Source of the DNA: Methanolobus halotolerans
GTDB lineage: Archaea; Halobacteriota; Methanosarcinia; Methanosarcinales; Methanosarcinaceae
Assembly (NCBI RefSeq): GCF_004745425.1
Contig: NZ_PGGK01000014.1
Location: forward strand, 1-53,786
Direction: 5' to 3'
Length of the DNA: 53,786 bases
Part shown: positions 1-9,529 of the stretch, in pieces
Layout of the letters: the number at the start of each line of letters is the position of its first letter
Position numbering within the stretch: position 1 is the first letter of the stretch
Notes under the pieces: model-generated
What the model saw: only the letters and a program-made list of their open reading frames with translations
Told to the model about the DNA's origin: nothing
Database searches by the model: none
Translations under genes and position numbers: made by a program

Positions 1-2
1 GT

Positions 3-134
3 GAGGAAATAAAGGCTAGGAAGCACTGGAATCAGGTAAAAGAGATTAAAATAAAGCTAATAGTAAACAACCTTGGCAGGTATGCCAAAATTGTTTGTTT
101 GATTCAAATGAGGATTTCTACAGAGCCAATATAA
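3..134 (+). other. possible 3' end of a truncated ORF with an internal stem-loop
   Basis: One plus-strand frame is open from the window edge to a TAA at 132-134, giving about 43 lysine-rich codons that match no family I recognise. The same stretch holds a stem-loop: AAACAA (65-70) pairs with TTGTTT (91-96), and TTGGCA (73-78) pairs with TGCCAA (83-88) around the loop GGTA. The hairpin makes it equally possible that this is the non-coding end of an upstream transcript. The open frame alone is weak evidence because it is so short. Confidence 0.25.
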
Positions 135-280
135 GACAATCAATGTTAAGAGAAGCAATATTGTTCTGCTTGCTACACACTAACTATATATTTTATGGCC
201 ACATATATATAGTATTTACATTAAATATATATGTTCCGCAACCAATACTGGATTTGTAACAAAGATGAAAGGAGCAAATA

Positions 281-618
281 ATGATGCGAAACATTAAAAA
301 GTGTGTGGATCCATATAGAAATATAAATACAGACATAAAACCGGAAAATGATTTTAAATTTATTGTCAAAGGTCAGTATGAAACGTCCATTGATCCGGAA
401 GACCTGGAACTGATCAGGTTCATGATTGGTGGGATCGGTGCAAAATAACGGGTCGGGGAAATATTGCAGTTATCGGGCCAAGGATTGAGATAAATGATAT
501 TGGGATATCTTGCGAGCATTGCAATTCGGAACTTAAACCAATAATGGCAGGGTGGGAAAATGTGTATAATAGAATCAATCGGATATTCGGAAAAAAACAA
601 GATGATCTACTGTACTGA
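281..618 (+). pseudogene. frameshifted small Cys-containing protein gene, function unknown
   Basis: The ATG at 281 follows the ribosome-binding site AAAGGAG (267-273) and opens a 55-codon frame that stops at 446-448. The next frame over is open from 394 to a TGA at 616-618 and reads like a natural continuation, including a C-x2-C pair (CEHC). Restoring one G in the run GGTGGGATC near 430-435 joins both parts into one protein of about 112 residues, with the sequence FMIGGDRCKITGRG across the join. I therefore read this as one gene with a one-base deletion, either real or a sequencing error. I do not recognise the family. If the 448 stop is genuine, only a 55-residue peptide is made. Confidence 0.5.
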
Positions 619-739
619 GTGCATTATTTTCAGGAAAACGGGGAAGTGCGAGTACCTCAAATACATTGAATCGAAGATAAGGGTGGGTCTTACAAAGGAC
701 CCACATCCGGGAATAATGGCTGATGATTGTGGATTTTAA
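560..739 (+). CDS. small cysteine-rich protein, function unknown
   Basis: This 59-codon ORF starts with ATG at 560, just after the purine-rich GGTGGGAAA, and ends at TAA 737-739. The product has a C-x2-C pair (YCTEC), a third Cys nine residues further on (GKC) and a Cys near the C-terminus (DDCGF), so it could bind a metal. It overlaps the end of the frameshifted gene before it by 59 bases in another frame. A second in-frame ATG at 602 would cut that overlap to 17 bases and may be the true start. The overlap suggests translational coupling of two small genes. I cannot assign a function. Confidence 0.45.
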   Translation: MCIIESIGYSEKNKMIYCTECIIFRKTGKCEYLKYIESKIRVGLTKDPHPGIMADDCGF

Positions 740-846
740 ATCCTCTCTTCCTTATTATTTCAGTAGGAAGGAATTTATCACATTGTACTGATAGGTATTC
801 CTTGAGAATTTTCTCAAAATTCAAGAACTTCTAGTTCATGGTTAGT

Positions 847-1209
847 TCACAGGTCTACAAACCAATCCACATAAGCTACAAGTTCCTTCTTTTCCCATCC
901 CGGAAGTTTCTTTGGACTATCTTTGCGGGCTGCACCAAAAAGAGCTTCAAGCTCTTCATCGTCAAGGACATGTAATTTGTACTTTCCATCGGCACTGTCA
1001 CGGATGAAGTAACCTGGCTCCATGGAATCCGATTTTTTCCACATGGTTATTCTGCTATAATCCCATAAAGTAGTGGCCCACTCAGCAAGTTTCAAGACAT
1101 ATTCATCACTGACATCTGCAACATTACCAATAATGGTGCAATGTTTTCCTTCCTTTGATACTTCAAGGCTGTTGATACGTCTTATGATTGGTTCCATGCT
1201 TTTCCACAT
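847..1209 (-). CDS. hypothetical protein (120 aa)
   Basis: A soluble, acidic 120-residue protein with several Trp residues and no signal peptide or membrane segment; I do not recognise the family. It lies downstream of the cdh operon but beyond that operon's terminator hairpin (1317-1334), so it is probably transcribed separately. A TATA-like TTATATAA at 1223-1230 would place transcription start near 1200. That favours initiation at the second Met (1197) on a leaderless mRNA over the ATG at 1209. No Shine-Dalgarno sequence is visible before either start. Cellular role is unknown. Confidence 0.7.
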   Translation of the reverse strand: MWKSMEPIIRRINSLEVSKEGKHCTIIGNVADVSDEYVLKLAEWATTLWDYSRITMWKKSDSMEPGYFIRDSADGKYKLHVLDDEELEALFGAARKDSPKKLPGWEKKELVAYVDWFVDL

Positions 1210-1222
1210 ATAGGATTCGGGA

Positions 1223-1257
1223 TTATATAAAATATTTTCTGATCTAGCACCAGATCA
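1223..1257 (-). promoter_or_regulatory. promoter with an upstream dyad for the 120-aa protein gene
   Basis: A palindromic TATA-like box (TTATATAA, 1223-1230) lies 14-27 bases upstream of the two candidate start codons. Ten bases further upstream is the perfect inverted repeat TGATCT-N6-AGATCA (1240-1257), placed where an archaeal activator or repressor could bind next to the BRE/TATA. The TATA box fits archaeal spacing rules; the operator role is inferred from symmetry and position only. Confidence 0.4.
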
Positions 1258-1299
1258 TACAACTATACTTATGAGTTTCAGATTCACTGCATCTTCCCT

Positions 1300-1334
1300 T
1301 AAAAAGAGAAAGAGCTCCGTGCATCTCTGCACGG
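1300..1334 (-). terminator. hairpin terminator of the cdh operon
   Basis: On the minus strand, 27 bases after the cdhE stop, CCGTGCA pairs perfectly with TGCACGG around a GAGA loop (1317-1334). It is followed by the pyrimidine/T tract AGCTCTTTCTCTTTTT (1301-1316). A stable 7-bp stem plus a U-rich tail at an operon end is a convincing termination or 3'-processing signal. Confidence 0.7.
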
Positions 1335-1360
1335 AAAGTTCATTAATTATTTCAGCAGAA

Positions 1361-2770
1361 TTATTTCTTCTGCGGTGGCCAATTCTTTTCCATCCATCCG
1401 GGGATTCTTCCGGAATCTGCAGGACCAATCATGACATTAGCGCCGGTCTCATCCTCAACGTCACCCTGCAGACGTGCTGCGAGTCCAGGGAGAATGATGG
1501 TGTTGTGTGTTGTATCCGTCTGAAGGTTAAACCCTGATTCCTCAATCCCCTTCTTGATCTTGGCAGCTGTGAGCTGTCCGCCTGCCACTGCAGCCTCCAC
1601 ACCGATACCTTCGGTATCAATGGCCCAGAGGTAACAGTCGATCTTGTTGGATGAGATGTCACTCTCTACTGTGTAATAAGTAAGAGCGAAGTTGGTTGTG
1701 ACCAGTACGGGAGAATCCGCAGTTGGCTCACCTACCTCGTACATGCCCGGGTCGACCATTACAGGCTTCCTCGGATCTGTGTAGATGGTGTCACGGATAT
1801 GCAGTTCAGGAAGCATTGCGTAAGGCTCTGTGCTGTGGAGGATCATTATGTCACCGTATTTGATGGTGAATACTGATGCTACCACGGTTTCCCAGTAAGA
1901 TGCGCTCACAGGGTCGTCATGAGCCATCCATGCTGTAAAAGGCACTGCCATTATGGGATAGGCTATCTCACGGTCACCTTCAATGCCTGCTCTGCGTACC
2001 TTGATGAAGTTGTTGAAAGTCTGCCTGAGCTGCTTTCCGGTGGGGAATGTTCCCGGGTCGAGTACGAGTTTCTCTGTACCCATCTCTGCGAAGGTCTTTG
2101 CCATTGACTTGAGCAGATCAAGGTCATTCGGTGCAAAGAGTGTCACAGGTACATCGTACTCCAGAGCAAGGTCTGCAACTTCCTTCCAGTTGTCCTTGTT
2201 TGCGGCGTAAAGCAATGGATTTCTGTCCTTTGAGACCTCAAGACCCGCTTTAAGGACTTCAGGATCGAACGAACAGAGAATAATTGGCAGGTGTGTTGTT
2301 TCAACGACCTTACTGACCACCGCAGCAAACTTCTCGGGGTCGCCTGATGTGGAGCGTACGGCTACCATGTCCACAGTAAGGAAATTACCGACATAGAACT
2401 TCTTGAAATCCTGGATGTACTTCACCCTCTCAATAAGGTCCTTTTCATCCATGGTATCCCACACGTCATAAGCAAACTTTGTCTGGTTGAAGAATGTGAG
2501 CTTATGTCTGTAAAGGACGTCATCTCCACCTATATTTGCAACATTATCTCCAACACCTATCACAACTTCCCTGATCTCAGGTGCCAGGAGCGCATCAAGT
2601 TCTTCATATTTCTTTCTGAACTTTTCCTCCAGGATTGGTGTGCACTCTGTCAGGTCCTTTGATCGGTCGATAAGGTGTGCTGCAAAGGCCATACATGTCT
2701 GTTCACCACATTCGCCACAATTGGTGGCAGGCAGGAACTTATAAGCTTCCAGCGGACTGTTGATCTTCAT
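1361..2770 (-). CDS. cdhE: acetyl-CoA decarbonylase/synthase gamma subunit (corrinoid Fe-S protein, large subunit)
   Basis: CdhE is the large subunit of the corrinoid iron-sulfur protein. It shuttles the methyl group between tetrahydrosarcinapterin and the acetyl-CoA synthase active site on its cobamide. The N-terminus has the diagnostic [4Fe-4S] motif with C18, C21, C26 and C43 (CGECGEQTC start). This is followed by the TIM-barrel region and a C-terminal cobamide-binding domain (VMIGPADSGRIP near the end). At 469 residues it is the usual family length. Its ATG lies three bases after the cdhD stop, so the two CFeSP subunits are tightly coupled. It is the last gene of the operon, followed by a hairpin terminator. 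Confidence 0.97.
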   Translation of the reverse strand: MKINSPLEAYKFLPATNCGECGEQTCMAFAAHLIDRSKDLTECTPILEEKFRKKYEELDALLAPEIREVVIGVGDNVANIGGDDVLYRHKLTFFNQTKFAYDVWDTMDEKDLIERVKYIQDFKKFYVGNFLTVDMVAVRSTSGDPEKFAAVVSKVVETTHLPIILCSFDPEVLKAGLEVSKDRNPLLYAANKDNWKEVADLALEYDVPVTLFAPNDLDLLKSMAKTFAEMGTEKLVLDPGTFPTGKQLRQTFNNFIKVRRAGIEGDREIAYPIMAVPFTAWMAHDDPVSASYWETVVASVFTIKYGDIMILHSTEPYAMLPELHIRDTIYTDPRKPVMVDPGMYEVGEPTADSPVLVTTNFALTYYTVESDISSNKIDCYLWAIDTEGIGVEAAVAGGQLTAAKIKKGIEESGFNLQTDTTHNTIILPGLAARLQGDVEDETGANVMIGPADSGRIPGWMEKNWPPQKK

Positions 2771-2773
2771 CTG

Positions 2774-4099
2774 TCACACCTCCGCTCCGATCCAGTTGGT
2801 GATGTCTATCTCTTCGGTCTCGATAGAGCCGTAGAGTGTCTGTGTTATTTCCTTGAGCACCTGTACGGATGTCGGGTGCATCATCATGAACATATCATTA
2901 CCTGCAAGTGAGAGTGCAAGACCTGTGACGATCTCCCAGATAGGTCCTCGGTATTCCCTTGGTCCCCAGTCGGAATCCTGCTTTAGCGGGGATGAGACCA
3001 TCCATGCCTCACGGGCACCCCATGCATTGGTGGTACCGGACGACATGGGGAAAGTGAGTTCGTCATCACCCATAAGACCTGCGAGCCTTATGCGTTCCAT
3101 GTTTGTATATGCATAGTCCAGTCCGTATCCCAGTGCTGCTGTTGTCGGATCCATAATAATGCTGTCCCTTGGGACATTACACTGTTTCATGAGCTTCCTG
3201 TTGAGCTCCTTCTGGGCGTTGATCTCAAGCTGTGTCCATGAGAGGACAACATGCCCGTGGTCGATAGCTGCCTTTGCTATTCTTTCATAGTCAAGGTTCA
3301 GGCTGGCAGATGCTAGCAGTACTCTCTCTCCCTCTGCAACCTCGGCTGCCTTCTCAAGCACCCCGGGGTCCTTCTCAGGATTTCCTGACCCTCCGATGAC
3401 GATAGGTACGTCAACTGCCTGCAGTACATCTTCAACGACCTTTGCAGCTTCCTTTGCAGGGGTATCTTTGATGAGCGGGTCGGTTGAGATGAGGTGAATG
3501 GTCACCATGTCAGCGTTGAAATCACGCACGACCTTTTTTGCCCATTCTGCCGGGTCGTTGATAACATCTTCATAATTGCCCTTGACCGCCTTTGCCATGC
3601 CAATGGGCATATCAAACACGTCTACTGTAACGTAGTTCCTGTGTGGCATCTCAGCATCGAAGTAATATGGAAGTGCATTCTCTCCTCCAAGGGTAACAGT
3701 GCTCTTCCTTGAGCCGCCGTCGGCTGAGGTTGCACCGAGTGTGACTTCCTGGATTTTGTTCTTCCAGTTATCAACCTTTGAAACCTCAAATCTGGAATCA
3801 ATGAGTTCCTGAATCCGGGGGGGAGTCTGAAGTGCCTGGGGGGACTCAGCCATCCCGAAAGCAGATGCGAATAACTGCTCAGCAGGGAAGCCGAGCATTC
3901 TTCCGATGTTAGCCATATGCAGGGATATCTGGGATATCTCATTACCCAGGGCATAGGCCAGTGCCGGATTTAATCCTCCTCCGCCTGATATATTGAGCTC
4001 AATGTCACCTTCGATGGTCACACCTTCAAGTGATTCCACATCGAGGTCCTGCAATATATCACTAATTTGTGATAATTTCATTTTCTTTGCCATGTGCAT
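2774..4099 (-). CDS. cdhD: acetyl-CoA decarbonylase/synthase delta subunit (corrinoid Fe-S protein, small subunit)
   Basis: CdhD is the small, cluster-free subunit of the corrinoid Fe-S protein and partners CdhE in methyl transfer. The 441-residue sequence is a TIM-barrel protein of normal family length. It contains a conserved glycine-rich stretch ([15 protein letters not shown]) and a typical barrel strand ([14 protein letters not shown]). Two starts lie close together. The ATG at 4093 has the purine-rich GGCGGA at better spacing, so the first two residues (MH) may not be translated. It lies 20 bases after cooC and three bases before cdhE. Confidence 0.97.
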   Translation of the reverse strand: MHMAKKMKLSQISDILQDLDVESLEGVTIEGDIELNISGGGGLNPALAYALGNEISQISLHMANIGRMLGFPAEQLFASAFGMAESPQALQTPPRIQELIDSRFEVSKVDNWKNKIQEVTLGATSADGGSRKSTVTLGGENALPYYFDAEMPHRNYVTVDVFDMPIGMAKAVKGNYEDVINDPAEWAKKVVRDFNADMVTIHLISTDPLIKDTPAKEAAKVVEDVLQAVDVPIVIGGSGNPEKDPGVLEKAAEVAEGERVLLASASLNLDYERIAKAAIDHGHVVLSWTQLEINAQKELNRKLMKQCNVPRDSIIMDPTTAALGYGLDYAYTNMERIRLAGLMGDDELTFPMSSGTTNAWGAREAWMVSSPLKQDSDWGPREYRGPIWEIVTGLALSLAGNDMFMMMHPTSVQVLKEITQTLYGSIETEEIDITNWIGAEV

Positions 4100-4119
4100 T
4101 CCGCCATATGATATTTTTC

Positions 4120-4872
4120 TTACAAACCAAGTTTCTGAGCGATCTTCTCAATTTCCTGTACTGCAACCGAATCGTCAGGAAGATCAAATAAAGGTTCCCC
4201 TGCAAGATCTCTCTCGATTATCATCTCGTCCACGGGGATCAATCCTATCAGTTCAAGACCGAGTTCTTCCGCAGTACTGGCGATCTTCTCACGGTTTGCG
4301 TCTGTGACCTTGTTTGCAATAACATAGATGCTGGAGACCTCTGTTTCGAGCTCACTCACAAGTTCACGGATGCGCTCTGCCGTCCTGAGGCCTCTGCGTG
4401 AACCATCAGTGACCACAATAAGGTCATCAACGTTCCTGAAGATCTTCCTGCTGAAATGTTCCAGTCCGGCTTCAGCATCAATGATGAGCACATCATAATT
4501 TGTAACTAGTTTGTTCATGATGCCACGAAGCAGATTATTGACATAACAATAACATCCCGAACCCTCTGGTCTTCCCATGACCATCAGGTCATATCCGGGC
4601 ATCTCTTCCAGGATCTCATAGAGCTTTGACTCTAATATCGATTCCTTGTTGATGTCGGGGGGAAGACTGTCACGTTCCTCGTGCATGTACTCTTTTATAT
4701 CGCCAATAGTTTTGCTGGTTTCGCATCCAAGTGTTTCCGGAAGGTTGGTATCAGGGTCCGCATCAACTGCAAGGACTACCTTGTCACCTCTTGTAAGGTG
4801 ACGGATGAGAAGACTGGTGATTGCCGTCTTCCCTGTGCCACCTTTACCTGTCACTGCAATTATCTTAGCCAC
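4120..4872 (-). CDS. cooC: CODH nickel-insertion accessory ATPase (CooC-like)
   Basis: A 250-residue MinD/ParA-type P-loop ATPase with the deviant Walker A motif GKGGTGKT at residues 9-16. C107-x-C109 matches the C-x-C pair through which CooC proteins bind nickel or zinc at the dimer interface. CooC uses ATP-driven dimerisation to support Ni insertion into the CODH C-cluster, and possibly the ACS A-cluster. The gene sits inside the operon between cdhC (10-base gap) and cdhD (20-base gap), so it is made in step with the nickel enzymes. It is cytoplasmic with no export signal. Confidence 0.93.
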   Translation of the reverse strand: MAKIIAVTGKGGTGKTAITSLLIRHLTRGDKVVLAVDADPDTNLPETLGCETSKTIGDIKEYMHEERDSLPPDINKESILESKLYEILEEMPGYDLMVMGRPEGSGCYCYVNNLLRGIMNKLVTNYDVLIIDAEAGLEHFSRKIFRNVDDLIVVTDGSRRGLRTAERIRELVSELETEVSSIYVIANKVTDANREKIASTAEELGLELIGLIPVDEMIIERDLAGEPLFDLPDDSVAVQEIEKIAQKLGL

Positions 4873-4882
4873 AGAAGACCTC

Positions 4883-6289
4883 TCAGTCCTGCTTTTTTAT
4901 GATTACCTTGTCGATGCTGACCTTTGCATTCTTCAATATGATCTTAACACCGCCGGATCCACCGCCGCCCATCGCTGGCATAGGTGGCATGAAGTTTGCA
5001 GGCATCTGCATCTGAGGAGTGGCGTATCCTTCCTGCGGAGCCGCTGCTTCCGGAGCTTCTTCCTCTTCAGCTTCTTCCTCTTCCCACTTTTCAATTATCG
5101 GGTGGTTCTTGCCTTTGAGGAAGTTCCTGAGACTGTCGACATCTGATGCATCCTCTTCGGTTGCTATCTTTTCGCGTATATCTTCCGGCATACTGTCCGC
5201 TATCTTGTCCTTGAGCATCTTTGGCATCCATACGACCCTGTCCCAGCCACCGTCTGACTGGATGAACTTTGGTGAACGGAAGTAGTTGACACCTACTCCA
5301 AGGAAGCCTACGACCTGCTTACCTCCGCCGGTCTGTCCTGCCATGGTTGAGAACTGCAGGCCATTGGGTGCTGTGCCTGCAAAGTCCCTGTCAACCCATC
5401 CGATGCCGTCAACTTCAGGAATATAAAAACCTACTACCTCGAAACATCCGCAGGATGTGTGCGGGTACTCAAAGAATGAGTGCAGTTTTATGCGGTCGTA
5501 TTCTCCGCTTGACAGTCTCTTTGCAGCTTCATTGACACCAGTGTATTCTCCGGATTCTGCGTCGATCACATCTCCTTTCGGGATTGCGAACTGCGGACCT
5601 TCGGGATCTACCTTTGCTGCTGCCCTTCCGTCGAACCAGTTAATGGCACCACAGAGTGATATCCTGTCAGGTGTTACAACACAGACATTTGTAGGAGCGA
5701 ATGATGCACAGAGTGTACATCCATAGAATGTGTCTACATCTTCGTCATGAAGGTCACGTGTCCTTTCATCCCTTGACTTGTAGACTGCTTTTGCGTTCTC
5801 GATCTCCTTCTCGATTTCATCCATATCAGTGATGTAGATAGCTTCGACCTTCTCTATGAACGGGAGCTCGTTCTTGAAAAGCATCATGATGGCCTTTGCA
5901 ACAGCTTCGAAGGATGTCATGCCCTTTGCAACTGCATCCTTGCTGACCCTCATCCAGACATCGTCTCTCTGGTTCAGGTGCATAAAACCCTGTATGTAAT
6001 TCTGGAATTCGTGGTTCCTTCTTTCAACAATGGACTCAAGGTCTGCTTCCACGAGTTCGCCGGCGATCTTGTAGATCATTGCAAGAGGATGCCTGGAACC
6101 TTCTTCCATATCCGAGATGTCGGGACCTATTAATGTGAACTTGCCGTCCTCAACCTCATCCATGTCTGCTGCTCTTACAAGTTCGAATCCTTTGGATTTC
6201 GGGCCTGCAAGTTCTGCATACATACCATCTTTTCTAATTCTTTCTCCTTCAAACATAGGAGATATTTCAAAAGGGAATTCATCTGCCAT
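4883..6289 (-). CDS. cdhC: acetyl-CoA decarbonylase/synthase beta subunit (acetyl-CoA synthase)
   Basis: CdhC carries the Ni-Ni-[4Fe-4S] A-cluster, where methyl, CO and CoA are joined to or split from acetyl-CoA. The cluster ligands are visible: C191, C194, C203 and C213 for the Fe-S and bridging site, and the C280-G281-C282 motif that holds the distal nickel. As in other archaea it lacks the long N-terminal CODH-interaction domain of bacterial AcsB. Residues from about 395 onward are an acidic, Ala/Pro/Gly/Met-rich linker (EEEEAEEEEAPEAAAP) leading to a short basic tail, a possible flexible tether within the complex. It lies 30 bases after cdhB. Confidence 0.97.
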   Translation of the reverse strand: MADEFPFEISPMFEGERIRKDGMYAELAGPKSKGFELVRAADMDEVEDGKFTLIGPDISDMEEGSRHPLAMIYKIAGELVEADLESIVERRNHEFQNYIQGFMHLNQRDDVWMRVSKDAVAKGMTSFEAVAKAIMMLFKNELPFIEKVEAIYITDMDEIEKEIENAKAVYKSRDERTRDLHDEDVDTFYGCTLCASFAPTNVCVVTPDRISLCGAINWFDGRAAAKVDPEGPQFAIPKGDVIDAESGEYTGVNEAAKRLSSGEYDRIKLHSFFEYPHTSCGCFEVVGFYIPEVDGIGWVDRDFAGTAPNGLQFSTMAGQTGGGKQVVGFLGVGVNYFRSPKFIQSDGGWDRVVWMPKMLKDKIADSMPEDIREKIATEEDASDVDSLRNFLKGKNHPIIEKWEEEEAEEEEAPEAAAPQEGYATPQMQMPANFMPPMPAMGGGGSGGVKIILKNAKVSIDKVIIKKQD

Positions 6290-6319
6290 GATTAGTTCTC
6301 CGTATTGTCACCATTAATA

Positions 6320-6832
6320 TCATAAGTTCTCAATAAACTCGTCAAGCGCTTCAAGGTGTACCTCAGGTTTGAGGTTACCGAATGACCATGTAGCATTTTG
6401 CATGAAATGTCTTTCGATGGCTATTGTCTTCAGGTCTGTGAAATTCTTGAGACCTGAAAGAACCTGGTCAAGATAGTATTTCTTGTGTCCTAGGAATAGA
6501 ATGGCGTCATATGGCCCCTGTCCGTCAAGACCACTCCATTTCTTGTCTCCCAGATAGTGCGCGAGAGCGTGGACGTTGATATACTTTGCACCCACATCCT
6601 TGCCGTTAAAGACGGTTATAGAGTGCCCGGTTGCAGCAACCTGGATGCCTTTCTTTGCAATTGCGATCGTTTTCTCTGTGAGTATCTCATTTCCAACGAT
6701 CTCAGATCCGACAACCAGAAGGGGTCTCTTTGCTTTCAGGATCATCTTTCCGCCCACATTAGGATTCATGGGCTTTGCTGTCTTTCTGCCCCAGGTGGTA
6801 TAGATCATTGTGTTCTTGGTTGTATCGACCAT
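6320..6832 (-). CDS. cdhB: acetyl-CoA decarbonylase/synthase epsilon subunit
   Basis: CdhB is the small subunit that assembles with CdhA into the alpha2-epsilon2 CO dehydrogenase component. It has a nucleotide-binding-like Rossmann fold and is thought to support FAD or electron transfer. The 170-residue protein has the family's normal length and the [11 protein letters not shown] strand-turn near the N-terminus. Its ATG (6832) directly abuts the cdhA stop (6833-6835), which implies translational coupling and equal output of the two subunits. Confidence 0.95.
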   Translation of the reverse strand: MVDTTKNTMIYTTWGRKTAKPMNPNVGGKMILKAKRPLLVVGSEIVGNEILTEKTIAIAKKGIQVAATGHSITVFNGKDVGAKYINVHALAHYLGDKKWSGLDGQGPYDAILFLGHKKYYLDQVLSGLKNFTDLKTIAIERHFMQNATWSFGNLKPEVHLEALDEFIENL

Positions 6833-9244
6833 TTAACATTCCCCCTTGCAGAGTCTCTTTACATTTGTAGGCTGGGCTGAAACATCAGATTTCATTGTCG
6901 GTCCTGAAAGGATCTTCTTACGCTTCCAGTCGATCTCCCATCCGTGGTCTTTCTCCAGCATCTTAAGAAGTTCCTCGCGCTTTGCAAGCGGAAGGTCTGT
7001 CTCTGTCCTTACGAACTTGTACCAGTCCTCTGGCATATGTCCGAGATACTTCTGGCTGAGCTCCATATAGTGGGTGAGCTTGATCATCCTTCCCATGTTG
7101 TTGTCGGACGGGCGGATACAGTTCTTTGCCAGCATCGGGAACAGCTCTTCAATAGATTCAGCTGTTGTCAGCAGGAACTCCGGGGAAGCCGGGATCGGCA
7201 TTTCAGAACCATCCCTTGCGTCATATACCTTCCAGTGTTCCTCTTCATATGGTTTACCAATAAGAGCCCTTCTGTACTTGGAGCCGTGCGGTCCTACGAC
7301 TACAGGGATACCAAGCCTGTTACATCCTGACGCAATTGAGGCTGCCTTCTGGGAATATGCACCCCATGCAACACCAACGGCACCGATACGATTTGTGATG
7401 TAATCGGCAATCTCTTCATAGTTGCCGGAGACCTGCCTCTGTGCAAAGATTGCTGCAACCTTGATGGCTGTTCCTGTTATGTGTGAGTTGGAAACACACG
7501 AACCCACGTTGATGAGGTTACCGGCGAGGAACTTTGCAGGGTACTTCTCATAGAGCGTCTCTCCATCTTCGTTTTTGTACATTCCGAGGTCCATTGCGGA
7601 ACATCCGGACATTACTACAATGTAGTTTCTCTTGAGCATCTCATCTGCAACTGTATAAAGGTCCTTTGTACCACTCGGATAGTTGGAACATCCGACCATT
7701 GCAATGATACCGGGTGTTGTTCCAAGTACGAGGTTGACACCTTCTTGGCGGATCTCCGGGTCGCTCACCTGTCCCCTGCCTGCGCGCATAAGGCCCTTTT
7801 CTTCACGGATGAGCTTCTGGGACGCCTTCTCTATCATATTAAGAACGGGAATGTCCTTTGGACATGCCTGATCACATCTTCCACAGGCAATGCACATGTC
7901 ATGGAGGTACTCGAACTTGGTATAATCTCCTTCAGCACCTGTCTTCATCGCTTCCATTATAGGAAGATTGTCCGGACAATCCATTTCACATGCGCCACAC
8001 TGAACGCACTTTGCTGAGAGTTCCCGGAGCTCTTCCTCGCTTGGAAGTGCCTTGATCCCCATTTCATCACGGATCTTTGACATCTTTATTGCAAGCTCAG
8101 GAGCTACCTCGCCAAGGACATCGAAGTTAAGAATAAGGGCTCCGGCTTCCTTTCCGCTGGCAAGGTCTTCAATGATCTCTGCAGGGCTGTCCTTTGATCT
8201 GTTGCGCAGACCATACATGATCTTCTCATTTGTTGTGATGACCGGAATTGAAAGTTTCTTTGCCTCGTCAAGGACATCTGCCCTTACGCACTGTTCATCA
8301 ACCACGATAACATCAGGGACGCCAGACCTTATCATCTTGAGTTCCTTTGCCAGGGTACCGATGACCTTGGCATGTGGCTTGCCACCTTTGTCCATCTGAT
8401 AACGCGTCATGTCGATGGCAGTACAGCACAGGCCGGCAAGTTCCATCTTGTCCTCAAGTCCATGGTCGTGTATGTAATCCATAATGTTGGTTACACCTGC
8501 AACATTGTGTCCGATCACAAGAAGCACAGGTTTGCTTGAGTCGATGCAACCCATTCCAATCTCCACGAGAGGAGCTTCCGGATCAGATTTAGGCATCCCC
8601 ATACATGAGACCTGAGCAAGGTCCGATACTTCCATGCCAACGTGATCAAGCATTCCTCCATGGAGGATCTTTGACTCGAAATCCATGGCTGCTCCTTCCT
8701 GTCCTGCGTGGATCGTTGCAAGCAATTGTGTAAGTTGCTCTTCAACATAATCCATAACTTCTTCCAGGTCGCCAAGTGTTTCAGGCTTGATGCCTGTTAC
8801 TGCCTGGGTATTTGGTGCAAGCAGGTTTGAAGGCCCTACATCTATAGGCTTATCATGACCATAAATGCCTATAAGGTGATGCAGAATGTGGCGGCCATGT
8901 CCTGCATGTGCTGCGGCACCGGTGATTACCCTGAGAAGGGTTTCACGGGCCTGATGGGCTTCCATGTTGATTCCACAGGCACCTTCCTTGTTCCCCCCAA
9001 GGTCACATTTACCAAATGTACAGTAGCAACACTGGTCACAGACTGGGGTGTAAACTGGCTGGTAACGAGAAAGAAGTTTGTAATCCCAATCTCTCAGATC
9101 AGAGATTCCAGGTTTTGGAGTAGGGCCTACTACAACTCCTTCTTCCATTGCTTTCTTTTCAATGGCACCTACTATCTTGCCGATCGTGATCTGAACATTT
9201 TCCAATTCGTCAATGGATATGTGTCCAGTTGGTATATCGCTCAT
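6833..9244 (-). CDS. cdhA: acetyl-CoA decarbonylase/synthase alpha subunit (CO dehydrogenase)
   Basis: CdhA is the nickel CO dehydrogenase subunit; it interconverts CO and CO2 at the Ni-Fe-S C-cluster and passes electrons on. The 803-residue sequence shows the N-terminal B/D-cluster cysteines (C69, C72, C73, C75, C80, C90). Two ferredoxin-type [4Fe-4S] motifs follow in the middle ([12 protein letters not shown] and [12 protein letters not shown]), which mark archaeal CdhA and are absent from bacterial CooS. C-cluster regions come after them ([20 protein letters not shown]). It is the first gene of the operon. AAAGGAGG lies upstream of the ATG with a rather long 12-base spacer. Confidence 0.97.
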   Translation of the reverse strand: MSDIPTGHISIDELENVQITIGKIVGAIEKKAMEEGVVVGPTPKPGISDLRDWDYKLLSRYQPVYTPVCDQCCYCTFGKCDLGGNKEGACGINMEAHQARETLLRVITGAAAHAGHGRHILHHLIGIYGHDKPIDVGPSNLLAPNTQAVTGIKPETLGDLEEVMDYVEEQLTQLLATIHAGQEGAAMDFESKILHGGMLDHVGMEVSDLAQVSCMGMPKSDPEAPLVEIGMGCIDSSKPVLLVIGHNVAGVTNIMDYIHDHGLEDKMELAGLCCTAIDMTRYQMDKGGKPHAKVIGTLAKELKMIRSGVPDVIVVDEQCVRADVLDEAKKLSIPVITTNEKIMYGLRNRSKDSPAEIIEDLASGKEAGALILNFDVLGEVAPELAIKMSKIRDEMGIKALPSEEELRELSAKCVQCGACEMDCPDNLPIMEAMKTGAEGDYTKFEYLHDMCIACGRCDQACPKDIPVLNMIEKASQKLIREEKGLMRAGRGQVSDPEIRQEGVNLVLGTTPGIIAMVGCSNYPSGTKDLYTVADEMLKRNYIVVMSGCSAMDLGMYKNEDGETLYEKYPAKFLAGNLINVGSCVSNSHITGTAIKVAAIFAQRQVSGNYEEIADYITNRIGAVGVAWGAYSQKAASIASGCNRLGIPVVVGPHGSKYRRALIGKPYEEEHWKVYDARDGSEMPIPASPEFLLTTAESIEELFPMLAKNCIRPSDNNMGRMIKLTHYMELSQKYLGHMPEDWYKFVRTETDLPLAKREELLKMLEKDHGWEIDWKRKKILSGPTMKSDVSAQPTNVKRLCKGEC

Positions 9245-9529
9245 TTTGTATCTTATCCTCCTTTAGGTGTATTACTAAAAAATAAAATCGTATTAACATG
9301 TATTATATACATTACAATCCGTAATAAATTTGGAACTGTTATTCCGGGTGTTCTATTACAACAACCCTATATAAAAAAGTTTCCGGATTTATCACGATTA
9401 TATGTGATAAAAGTCTCATAGTTTCACATATAGGATAAATTGTAACTCAAACAGTTTTTGGTCTTATCCTGATAAGCAATTTTCACATATAAGTTTTCCG
9501 ATATCTATAATGATTATTCTTGATAAACG
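9245..9529. promoter_or_regulatory. divergent regulatory region between cdhA and the rhomboid gene, rich in dyads
   Basis: This 285-base spacer holds the cdhA promoter. A minus-strand TTTATATA box (9368-9375) would give a leader of about 100 bases. A second TATA-like stretch is at 9298-9308. Upstream of the first box are several symmetric elements. TTTATCAC (9388-9395) pairs with GTGATAAA (9404-9411). TATATGTGA (9399-9407) pairs with TCACATATA (9424-9432). TCACATATA recurs at 9484-9492. CTTATC-CT-GATAAG lies near 9472-9486. cdh transcription in Methanosarcina is known to respond to growth substrate and to have a long leader; that these dyads are the operators is inference. Confidence 0.55.

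Noticed and set aside
373-600. 75-codon minus-strand ORF in the small Cys-gene region
   Set aside because: The plus-strand frames there have a ribosome-binding site and conserved-looking Cys pairs; this frame is their antisense shadow.
1271-1537. 88-codon plus-strand ORF across the end of cdhE
   Set aside because: It runs antisense to cdhE and across its terminator; composition is not protein-like and there is no ribosome-binding site.
6182-6203. GTTCGAATCC resembling a tRNA T-loop
   Set aside because: It lies inside the cdhC coding sequence, and no acceptor or anticodon stem can be drawn around it.
8855-9421. 188-codon plus-strand ORF antisense to the start of cdhA
   Set aside because: It covers the conserved cdhA N-terminus in antisense and continues into the promoter region; it has no recognisable domain.
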